A DNA stretch of 64,000 nucleotides, taken from the NCBI RefSeq assembly GCF_901538265.1, contig NZ_LR593886.1, forward strand, positions 5,663,738-5,727,737, in the 5' to 3' direction. A model generated the notes under the pieces. That model made no database searches, was not told the origin of the DNA, and was given only the letters and a program-made list of their open reading frames with translations. This stretch comes from Gemmata massiliana (GTDB lineage: Bacteria > Planctomycetota > Planctomycetia > Gemmatales > Gemmataceae). Both the position numbers and the translations under genes were made by a program. Within the stretch, counting starts at the first letter, position 1. Each line of letters begins with the position of its first letter. This document shows positions 9,229 to 21,200 of this stretch, piece after piece.

Positions 9229-12200
9229 TTACGCCGGCCCGACAATCGGATGAAGATCACCTCCTTGCATGACCCAGAGGCGACGAAGTCGGGGAATCGC
9301 GTACTGCCCTGTAAAATTAGCGGCGACATCGGCAGGGGACGCTCTGATATCATCGATGATCAGAATCACATTCTCCGCCTGGTGTACTGCCTTTGTGTTC
9401 ACAGTATCCCAGATCGTGTTCCAATTTGGACGAGGGAGCGGTTGACCGGGGGCAGCGGATTGCGGTGCGTAGGCATCAAATATCTCTCCTCCGATCCGCA
9501 ACCCTGGACCATAAAGCGAATAATCAGGATTCGCTGGCCCCGCGACATCAGGCGGTTGCACGACATCATAGCCGTGACGCATTGCAAGGGCTCGCGCAGT
9601 TTCGTTTTCCCTCATATGCGCATTATTATTACGAGCGTCGGTTGGATCACCGGGCAGAGGATTCGCACGGAGTAGACCAGTCGCAGTCGGGAGAACGAAC
9701 CCCGGGATTATCATACTGTTTTCGAGCTGCTGCCGATATCGATTCCAATTTGCCAACTCAGTCGTATTGTGTGCATCATGAGCATAATTCGCAGCTACAT
9801 CGCCATTGGCAATCGCACTCAGCAAGACATTGCCGACCGTGCCATCAGCCGCGCCATAGCGAGCGAGAGATCGCGCCTCTGCCTCGGACATATTCAGACC
9901 GAATAGCTGATTGAACGCATCCTCCTCGATTTGTCGATTTCGCACACTGTTCGAGTCGTAACTGTTGTGTGCCCAGGCACTGAAGCCCCACTCGTCGCAG
10001 CCGACGAAGTAGGTATGGTGGTCGGCGATGCGGAGGTTGTAGACGCTCTGGCGTTCTTCGGTCGCCTCCACCGCGTGGACCATGATCCACTGATTATCAT
10101 GCCCGATCAGATGATCGCCGGCAACGATCTGGTTAGCCGGCAGCCAGCCCTTTCCACGCACCCAGAACGGGTGCTCGCCGGTGGTTCCGATCCGCCGCCC
10201 GCCGATGTGCAGGAACAGCACCAGCGAGTCCCGGACGAACACCTCCTCGACCACCTTCGGCTCGACCGGCCCTTCAAGGTCGTGCTCGTCGCGGCTGAAT
10301 ACCAGATCGCCGATCTGGAACAACTCGATCGACTTGGCTCCGTCCGGGGTGAGTAGCGGGGTGCCGGCCGTGAAGCACGCCCGGGTCATCCGGTACGTCA
10401 TCAGTCCGCCGATCGCTCCGCCGGCCGCGGCCAGCACCGATTGCGTCCAGTTCCACTCTTTCTGGAGCCCGGCCCCAATCATCCCGGCCTGAGTGAAAGC
10501 GTCGCCCACGAACCCGCCGGCCGCGCCGTCCACAGCCCGCGAGATCTGCACGGCGATCGCTTTGCCCGTGCCGATGTTGCATACGGCTGGCCCTACATTA
10601 GAACCTCCGGTCACGTCGCTAATGACCTTGGAGATCTTCCCGCCCGCCACGGCCCCGAGCCCGCCGGTGACGGCGGAAATACCGAACTCCTTCCAGCTCC
10701 ACCCGCTCCGCTTGCCGGCCGCAATCTCGAGCCCTTGGGACGTCAAGTTCCCGGCCCCGGCCGCGAGCACCCCGCTCGCGAACAGAGACATACCGCCCGT
10801 GAGCCCGGCGACCGCACCGCTCACGAAACCGGATATCGCGCCGCGCCCCGCCGCACCCGCGGCCTCACTCAGGCTGCCCGTCTCCAGGTACGCCCCGACC
10901 CCACCGATGAGGCCGCCCACCACGGCCCCGACGGTGGCGGTAACCGCAACGTGGGCCGCGTGTCCGGACGGGTCGGTGCGGTTGACCGGGTCGTTGCCGA
11001 CGTACCGGTACAGGTTGGTGTCCCCGCCCGAGTACGAAATCGGATCCTGATTCAGCCACACCCCGACGCGCGAGTCGTACCACCGCGCCCGGTTGTGCTG
11101 GATGCCGGTCGTGCGGTCGATCTGTCGCCCGGTGTACCCGTACCGCTCCCACGCGATACCCTTATCCGGCTTCGTGCCGTCCTTATTGTCCACCACGCGC
11201 CGCGTGCCGTACGTGTCGTACGAGTACGAGACCATCGTGGTGCTGGTGAGTACGTTTCGCACCGACCCGAGGCGGTCGGTCAGGTACAGTCGTGCTTCCC
11301 CCCCACCGATCCGGCCCACGAGGTCGTCGGTCTGATCGCCGCGCAGGTACCGCGCGGCGGCGGCGGTCACCGGCGCGCCGAAGTTGCCGGCCAGGTCCAT
11401 GTACACGTTGTCCCCGTCGTACACGTACCGCTCGACCACGTTCGCGGTCCCGCCGCTATCGGTCCGCTGACTGGCGAACGAGGACACCAACCGCCCCAGC
11501 GCGTCGTAACGGAACGTCGAGGTCAGCGTGAGGTCCGTGCGCCGGTCGTACTCGACCACCTCGGTGAGCCGGTTGCGGCTGTCGTAACTGTAGGTCCACT
11601 CCTTGTTCTGAATGACCCCGTCGATCTTTCCCTTCGCGATCTGCTCCTTCTTGATCCGGTTCCCGCTCAGGTCGTACGCGTACTTGTAGCGCCCGTCCGT
11701 CAACAGTTGGTTGCCGCCTCCGTACACGTACTCGAGCGCCGCGCCGGTCCCGTTCTCCGTGACCTTCACTTTTCGAGTACCGCTGTACTGATAGGTGACA
11801 TCATTATTGAAAGCGGAATCCGTACCGGCCTCGACCTGGCCGGCCTTGTCGTACAGATAGGTCAGCGCTTTCCGCCCCTTCGACTCGTACCGGAGGTCCG
11901 CTTCCGTGACCTGCGCCTTGAGCTCCGTGTTCCACAGTTCGAGCGCGAGCCGGCCGGTGGGTCCGTAGTAGTAGGCCGTCAGCCGCTTTTTCGCCCCCCA
12001 CAGTATCGATCCGTCGAACAGTTGCTCGAGTAGCGCCAAGTGGCCGTTCGAGTCGAAGGTGTAGGTGGCTTGAGTGTACGTCAGGTTCTTGTTCACCTCG
12101 AATTTGTTCGAGTAGAACGCCCCGAGTCCGGCCTGCCAAGTTCCCACTTGGTACCCGCTCGGCTGGAACGATCCCTCTCCGGCCGTGCGAGTTGCGAGCA

Positions 12201-15200
12201 ACCCGCGTTTGTCCCAAGTCTGGGCGAAGCCGAGCTGAGCGTCAACTTGACCCGGCTGGCCCGGCACCGTCGAGTACACCGCGCGAGCCCGAAGGCGGTT
12301 CGCGGCGTCGTACTCGGACCGGATCCCGCCGCCCAGCGAGTCCTCGAGTTTCGTGCGGTTCCCGGCGAGGTCGTACGTGGACGTGAGCTTCACACCGTAC
12401 ACGTCGGTTTCGGTCTTGACCCGGAACAGGTTGTCGTAAGTGAAGGTGACGGTACCGGCCGCGTTCGTCGCGGTCAGAATCCCCCCCTGAGAATCATACG
12501 TATACTTAGATACCTCCTGGCGATCCCACTCCTGGATCACTCGCCCGAGACGATCATATTTAAACGACCTCCAGACCTCCCTCGGATCGGTTACGCTGGC
12601 AAGATCACCATTGTCGTAATATTTGAACTCGGTCGTACCGGTGGTCTCGTACCCCAAGCGGCCCTGGTTCCGGACCAAAACCCTGGTGGTTTCGGACGTG
12701 CGCCGGTTGAACGCGTCGTAGACGAATTTCGTTTGGACCCCGTCCGGGCTCGTCAACCTGACGACGTTGCCCATCGCGTCGTAGGTATTAATCGTTGTGA
12801 GCCCGTCCGTGGTCTCGCTCTCGACCCGGTTCAGAACGTCATACCGCGTCACCGTTTTGGTGATCTGGGTACTGTTCTTATCGTCCGAGCCCTCGATCCG
12901 CACGGTTCGGTTACCGGCCGCGTCGTACTCGAATTTCGAGACGATTCTGAGATCCTTGAGGACCGGGAAATCCTTCTGGTCGGGTGAGATCGGGTCCACG
13001 CCCTGGAACGGCGCCCGGCTGATCTCGCGCACCTGACCGAGCGCGTCGTAGGCGTACCCGGTCAGGTAACCGGCCGCGTCGGTCACCCACCTCACCCGCC
13101 CGAGTGCGTCGTACTCGAACTTGTTAATGGAGCCGTCCGGGCCGTACACCCGCGTCTGGCGCCCGCGCCTGTCGTAGTCGTACGCGGTCCGGTACGTGCG
13201 GTTGCTCCGGTCGCCCGCGGCCCGGCCGTCGATCACGGCCATCAGGTTATCGGCCGCGTCGTACTCGCGCAGGGTGACCCGCTGGTCCGGCGTCCCGACC
13301 GCCTCGGTGAGGCGGATCAGTCGGCGGTGGACGTCGTACTCCATCGCGCTCGTGACAACGGTCCGGTCGGTGCTCGACTTCATGACGCTCGAGGAGATCA
13401 CGTTGTCGTCGGCGTCGTACGCGTAAGTGGTCCTCCGGAGGTACTTCAGCGGGTCGGGGGTCGGGCTCACGTCGCCCTCGTACACCGCGGTACGGTGGTC
13501 GAGCGAGTCGTACTGGTAGATCGTGTAGGACCCGCGCGCGTCGCGCTCCCAGAGCACGCGATCGGCCGCGTCGTACGCGCGGGAGGCCACCAGCGGAGTG
13601 AGCGCCTTGTTCCCCCGTACCGTGTTCCCTTCGATGGTCTTCCGGAGCCGGCCGAGGTCGTCGTACTCGAACCTGGTCTCGACCCCGAGCGCGTTCGTCA
13701 CGCTCACCTGGTTGTCGACGGCGTCGTACGCGATCGTGGTCAAACGGAGGGCGCGCCCCTGAGAATCGACACCGTCCCGCTGTTTGACCAACCGATTGAG
13801 GGCGTCGTACTCGAACTCGGTGCGGGCCTCGAGTGCGGTCGTCTTGTACCAGTCCACGGTGGTTTCCGACGATAGCCCGGTGATCACGGCCCGCTGGTTC
13901 CCGGCGACGTCGTACTCGAACCGCGTGCCCCGGAGGTACGCCTTCGCCCCCCCATTGGCCCAGTCGTTCGCGCCCTGGTACATACCGACCAGGCGATTCA
14001 ATTGATCGTAGCGGAAATAAGTATAGCTGTAGGCGTTACGGTCTTTCGATGATTTTGCCGTTCGGGATGACAAATTGCCGATTTTATCGTACTTCTCGTC
14101 TGTAATCAGATATTCCGTACCCGACTCACCTGCGCCCACTTCCTCGAGCGTCACAACCCGCTGATTGAGCTCGTTGTACATGAACGTGGTGGACACCGGG
14201 CGACTGTATTGCAAGCCCGTTTCGCCGATGGCTTTCGTCGGGGACTCGCCGGTAGTGATCCTCGTAACGTTGTCGTTCGCGTCGTACGCGGTGGTAGAGC
14301 GCCGCAGGAGCACGGGATCGTTCGCGCCGTCCGTCGTCCCGGTGCGGCGGTTGAGCCGGTCGTACGCGTGCGTGGTGACCGACTTGGCGCTCTTGTAGTT
14401 GGTGGACAGACCGGTGGTGAACGTGACGAGGTTCCCGGCCTGGTCGTACTCGTAGAACGACGCGCGGTCGTACAAGCGGATACCGAGGGCGGAGAAGGTC
14501 ACCCCCTGCCACGCGGACGTGAGCCGGTTCGCCCGGTCGTAGGCGTAGTCGGTGCGCCGGCCCAGGGCGTCGTACTCGCGGACCACGTTCCCGACCGCGT
14601 CGTACTCGGTGACGGTCTGGCGCTGGTCCGGTGTGCCGAGCGCTTCGATAGTTTTGGTCAACCGGTTGAGGCCGTCGTACTCGAACTTGGTCGCGGTCGG
14701 GCGCGCGTACCCGCTCGCGGTCCCCAGGGTCGCCATCCCGACGATGACGCGCGTGACGTTGCCGACCGCGTCGTACTGCGTCTCGGTCATCCGGGCTTCC
14801 GGCCTACCGTACGCCTCGTGGACCCGCACCACCCGGTGCAGGTTGTCGTACTCGTACCGCGTCTCGACCACTTGTGGGTCGCCCTGCGGCACGGCGAGTT
14901 GGTCCGCCGTTCCAATGGTTGGGGCCGCAAGCGATTCCCGGCGACTGATCCCGGTGAACGTCTTGATCACGTTGCCGACCGCGTCGTACTCCCACCGCGT
15001 ACCCCGAGCGAATGAGGGTACCAGGGTATTCGACACCACACTGACCAGTTCCCACGCCTCGTACAGCGCGGTCCGTCTCCCCCGAACGTCGTACTCGTAC
15101 GCGTTGACCACGCCGAGCGCGTTGACCGTCCGGCGCAACTGGCCGGCCTTGTCGTAGGCGTAGGTCGTAACGCGGGCCTCCAGGGGCGAGTTCGCCCCCT

Positions 15201-18200
15201 CGGTCATCCCGGTTCGGTACCCGAGCGAGTCGTAAGCATAGGTGGTAACGGACGTGTGGCCGTAAGGTCCGTTAGGCGAGCCGTCCGGCTTGACCGAAAT
15301 ACCGGTGGTCAGCTTGATCACGTTCCCGACCGCGTCGTACTCCCACTCCGTCCGCCGGGCCTCGAGTAGGCCGACGGCCTCGGTGGTCGCCTTCAACCAA
15401 CCGCGGGCGTCGTACAGGTACGTGGTCAGAGTCCCGCGCTCGTCGTACTGCGCGGCCACGCCCCCGTCCGCGTTGTAGGTGGTGCGGGTGCGCCCGCCCT
15501 CGCCGTCGGTCGCCGACCGGAGCAGGTTCCGGCTGTCGTAAACTGTCGCCGTCACGGTCCCGCGAGCGTCGGTCACCGTCCGGACGTTGCCGGCCGCGTC
15601 GTACGAGTACGTGGTGCGGGCGCCGAGCGCGTTGATCACGACCTGGAGCCGGCGGTTCGCGTCGTACAGGTACGTCGTGACCCGATCGAGCGCGTCGGTC
15701 GCGGTTCGCAACAGCCCGTCGTCCCAGGTGTACACCGTCTCCTGGCCGAGTGCGTTGGTAACCGTATCCAGGTCGCCCGCGGCCGTGTAGGTAGAGGTAG
15801 TCCCTTTACCGGCTTCGTCTTGCGCCAAAATGACGAAGTGGTAAGTTGGGTCGTAGTTGTAATAGCGGTAGGTGCCGTCTGGGTAGGTGACCCAACGCAG
15901 TCCTCCACCGTAGGAGGGTGAGTCGTACCAGTATTGAGTGGTGCGATTGAGCGCGTCCGTATAAGCGGTGACTTGGCCAACCGCGTTTCGCACCCACTTC
16001 TCGGTAACGACAGTAGAGTCCCTGTCGAACTCGTACCGGCCCTCTTCAAGCGTCACCTCGTACCACAAACTATCCGACTGCAATACACGGCCAAGTCGGT
16101 CGAGAGTGTACGTGACAAGCCGATCTCCTCCGGGTGCGTCGACAACGGCGGTAGCCGCAGTCGGGATGTGACTATCTGTGCCCGCGCCGGGCATACCCCG
16201 CGTAGCGGCCGGGCTGAACACCGTTCGGCTCCCGAGGCCGGACCCGAGCTCGACCGCCTTGACCCGCCCGAACGCGTTGTACTCAAAGTTCGTCTCCCGC
16301 CCCCCCCACTTGTCCTGTGTCAACTTTCCGTTCGCGTACACGAACGTTCGCTCGGCCGGGGGCGAAATCAAATCGGGTCCGAACTCCGGTCCGACCGGAT
16401 CCGCGGGGTCCGTAATCTTCTCCAACCGCCCATTTACTAAGCCCAACGTGACCGTTCGGGCACCGGGCTCGGTGATGACGACCACCCCGTTCGAGTACGC
16501 GAGCTGCGTGTGCCCCCCGTCCGGAGCGTCCACGGCGGCCAATCGGCCGCTCGCGTCGTACTGGTAGGTGATCACTTTCTGATGGCGATCAATAACGGCG
16601 ATCAAGCGCCCCTGTGCATCAAACACCCGGCGGGTTTTGTCGACCGCGGTGTACGTGTACTGGCCCGTAGCAGGATTCCGGTTGAGGGTGCCGAAATCAC
16701 CGGTGCTCGTAAACGCGTCCGAGGCCGGACCGGTTTCGGTGAACACGCGATAGTCGCCGGTACCGAGCACGAGCAAGAAGCGATCGTAGTACGAAGTGCT
16801 CGGAGCGCCCTCGAGGACGATCTGGTCCACCCCCGCGATGCCCCACCCGTCACCAACCGGAATCGACCCGGACGCCTGGGACCGGACGACCACTGGTGTC
16901 TCGCCCTGAGAGCGGAACTGGATGCTGTACGGTTCGGGTCCGTCCGTGTAGTGAATGACGATGTCCGCCCGCCAGGAGTAAAACCCGGACCGGGTCACTT
17001 GCACGCCCGCCATTGCGGACAAGAGGAACTGGGTGGTTGAGTCGCCCGAATGCGGAGTAAATTGGTAAGTCGCTGGGGTGGGGCTAAGCGTGCCGTCTTC
17101 CCCTTCCCAGTAAAGGTTAATGTCGATCCTGGTTGGCCGTACTTCTTCGCCGCCCAAGACACCCTGGGCCGGCAACGTCAGTGCGAACTCGACGATCGGC
17201 TGTACGGCTGTAGTGTCCGAATTGTAAACGAGTGCGGGCGCCCCGCCGACAGTCGTGCCGGGACTGAGGTCGAAATCGAGCCCGTGCGCAAGTCGAACGC
17301 CTCCGGTGTTGGGCGTGACGGTAGCGGTCCCGACCGGGATCATCAGTGCCCGATCCGGATCGTTTTCCCGCACCTGCCCCGCCACCGCCCCGCCGTCCGT
17401 TACGGAAGTAATCACAGTGGCGGTGCCCTGAGCGACTCGCGTACCAGCCCGCCCAGTAACCTTGACCTTAACGTTGAATAGGCCCGCAGTGGTATAGATG
17501 TATTCACTGACGATCTTGAATTGTCCGACCCCGTCTGCAACGATTGTTGCCGGCGATGCTTGAGCGTAGATCCCCCACTCAATAACGGCGGTGTAATCGG
17601 TCGCCACCGCCACGGATGCGGCCTGCGCATCCAGCTCGCGGATGATACCAACCGTTATTGGACCAGCCTGTAACCCAACGACGGACCCGATCGGTTTTAC
17701 CGAAACTTCCCACGCTCGACTTGCGACTTGCACGGAGAACCAAGCGGTCGCAATCGCGCGGAGCAGATCTGCACTTTCTCCAGCGAGGCAGATGAATACC
17801 GCGGCACTGTACCCTCCTTTCCGGAGGTACTGGTGAGTGCCACGGACGGACATTGTCCCATCGGCATTCTGAATCAGCTCAGCCCGCTCCGCCTGAACCC
17901 CATCGCCCCAAACAACCCAAGCCGTGTATCGACTGAGATCGTCCGTATTGTACGGGTTGTACTCGATAACGTGGGCCAACAGTTCCGTAAAGCTTTCACC
18001 CTGTGTAGTTTGGATCAACGGGCGGTAAGCCGTAACTTCGATGGGAGCCTCTCCGACCACAATCGCGCGAGTTTGCGAATTTGAATCATTCGCGGAGCCA
18101 TCTACGACCGAGGTCGTGATCGTCTTAACCCCAGGAGCTTTGTATGTATGAGCATATCTCAACACAGCCGAATCAATCGGTCCATAATAAGCATATGGAT

Positions 18201-21200
18201 ACGTTGAGTCGTGTGTTACATGCGACTGCTCGCCATCACCCCAGTTGATAGTCGCCGCAAATCCAGTGTCAAAACGGTTTGGCAGGCGGAATGTGGCAGC
18301 ATCTACATATCCGTCGGCACCAGCAACCACAGCTCGGGCCGTAATAGTCGCCACAACAGTGCCAATAAATGCGCCCTTCTTCATGATACTTATGCAAACC
18401 CTGTACACACCCTCTTGTTGATAATAATATCCTCCTGCAATGTAAAGTTTATTGCCGCCCGGCAGCACAATGGCACTCCCACTTGTCCCATCCCCCCACT
18501 GAATGGAGGCCGAGTAATCGGAAGCGACAAGTACTTCATTCGGAGCATTGAGTGGCGCGAATGCAGCGAGAACCGGGGACGTGGACCAATGGTATACCGG
18601 CACCTCTTGCGTAGCCCCCCAGAAGGTGTACCCAGACCCCCCGGTCGGAATCGAAATCAGGACCGTTCCCGTAGCGCTCGCACTCAGCTTCGGGTGAATC
18701 ACTTCGACTCGGAATTTGACTACACGGGCACTCGAGTAAACGTGTGTCCCAATGACCGCGTAAGACCCATTTGCTCCCGTCACACTCCCCTGTTCAACGG
18801 TACCATCTCCCCAGTAGATGGTGGCGGCGAAGCTTTCTGCGGGCGACCCTCCATCATCGAGACCAATAGCCGTAAATGTCGCCACCGTGACCTGCGACAA
18901 CGTTTGCCCCATATTCGCCGAATCGAGCGATAGGGAAACATTGATATCCGCAGGGATCGGGGCCCCCCTCTGGGCAATCGTTGCAGGTGCCGCTCCCACT
19001 CGCCAAGCCCAATATGTTGGTCCAGTGGGGTTCCACGAATTGTAGCTATACGGGTTCTGCCTGTAATTTACGTCCCACACAAACACCCGTATTGTGTACG
19101 ACCCGTCCTCGTAATATCTGTGGCTACCCTTAACACTTCCCCGAACCAACGATTGATTCGGATTCGTCGCATCGAGATCGCTCTCAATAGTTAAGTAGCC
19201 CCCCGATATGTAATCACCAGATGTTCCGTCGCCCCAATCAACATATGCCGCGTACGATGAAGGCGAAGAATAGTATCCTGTCCAGTAATCCCCCAGCCAG
19301 TTGTCGATCGGGGTGCTATCTGTAAAAGTTGCCAGATCAAATTGCTGCAGCTGCCCTTCCACGGCCGAAATAGATTTGACAGAAATGGCAATATCCGGAT
19401 TCTGCACGTAGGTATCCATATACGCATACGTACCCGAACCTGTCACTAGAAGCTCAAACTGTTTCCGAGTTACACTGCCCTCTACATCTGAAATAGTTAT
19501 CGCCACCTGATAGTAACCAGTCTGACTATAGGTATGAGGGTTGGCGAAAATTACAAAAACACCATCACCTCGGAAGGAGGGAGAGGTCTGGCTTGGGTCA
19601 AATATCCCTGTATATACGTTGCTCGACCGGTACTGCTCACTATATTCTGGTAAAGTGTCTCTTGCTCCATAAATGACCGCCGCAGCGACCGTGCCGTCAC
19701 CCCAATCCACCGTGGCAGAGTAATTGCCCTTAGGATCTAGAGGGTTTTCGATGAATTTCCCAAGCAACCCTTTGTAAGCAACCCCTGCAATCGGCGCGCT
19801 CATAGAGGGGGTTATCAACTCGGCTCGGTCCGAAACAGTCACCGCATTGAGCAGTTCACGGACTACCGCAACACCATCATCACTCCGCGTGACGGAAATC
19901 CGCATTGTGTACACCCCGTTCTGGGCGTATCTCATCCATCCTTTGACCCTGAACTCCCCGATACCCGTCTGCTCAATTATTCCAGATCCACTTATTCCAG
20001 ATCCACTAGTACCATCCCCCCACTCGATAATCGCACGAAATTGTGAATAATTATAGTAAGGCTCCTTCAGCAAGTTGTCATGTATATAGGCAACGACGCC
20101 ACTAAAAGTCGTATCTTCTATCGCTTCGATTGGTACCAAATCAACGGTAAACGTACCAGGGATCTCAACTCGCACGCCGGTGGAGGTAGTAACGACCGCT
20201 CCACCGGGACCAGTGACGGTAATTTTGATTAAGGACGTGCCGCTGCTACTGAATGTGCGACGCCCGTTGACGGTGAAGGAACCATCGGCGTTGCGGCTCA
20301 CGTCTCCGCGAGATGTAACGCCACTGCTCCATTCGATCGTAGCACTGTAATCGGCTGCGACCGCAGTCGGGTCGCCGACGGTGAACGTGGCAACGGTGCC
20401 ATCGAACTCTCCGCTCGTGACAACATTGGCCCCACGTGCGTCGATGGCCGTATCCAACACACTGACGTAACTGTTGATTGTCACGCTGCTACCGTCCTTA
20501 TCAAGGACGGTAACCGTTATCGGGGTCGCCCCCTGTCTCGCCTTGTGGTACGTGCCCGGGCTAGTTACCTCAAACACTCCGTTGCCAAAGGCCCGCACCC
20601 GCCCCGTGGAGGTAACTCCGTCACCCCAGTTAATCTCAGCAGTAAAAGCCTGCGGGGGCGTGTATATGTTGGCATCAGTAAACCGCGCCACCGACCCCGT
20701 ATACGGTTGACCTTGAATCACCTCGACTGACCGTGGCGTTCCCGTCAACGTTGCGTCACCGACCACAACTCGGCTGTCCCCAATTGCCTGGAGCCCGTTC
20801 TTGACCGTGGTCACGGTCACCGTAATTTTGGCGTAGGCGTACGGGCTATTCACGTCGGCGCGGTCGTGCCGATCCGTATACACGTGAGTACCGAGAACGG
20901 CATAGATCCCGTTGCCCAGCGCTTTGATCTGGGCGTTCTCGGTTACCGTCCCGTCGCCCCAGTTGATGACCGCCGTGTACTCGGCCGCGTTCCGCGTCGT
21001 GTCCGGGTGCTTGAATCGTGCGATCGTTTGGTTGGTGAAAACCTGCCCCTCGATCGTGTTGACCGGCGGGACCGTCAGCGCCGCGGCCTGGTCCGCCACC
21101 AGCGCGGTCGATTTGACGCGGTACACCTGCCCGCTGCCACGATCGGTCAGGGTGATCGTGACAGAGTACACGCCCTCGCGGGCGTACGGGTGAACGCCCT

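Noticed and set aside
10441-12033. Plus-strand open frame of 530 codons opposite the RHS part
   Set aside because: It is the antisense shadow of YD repeats in high-GC DNA, with Arg/Val/Pro-rich sequence and no family motif. The same holds for plus-strand frames at 20,866-21,867, 22,642-23,448, 23,485-24,840 and 27,376-28,863.
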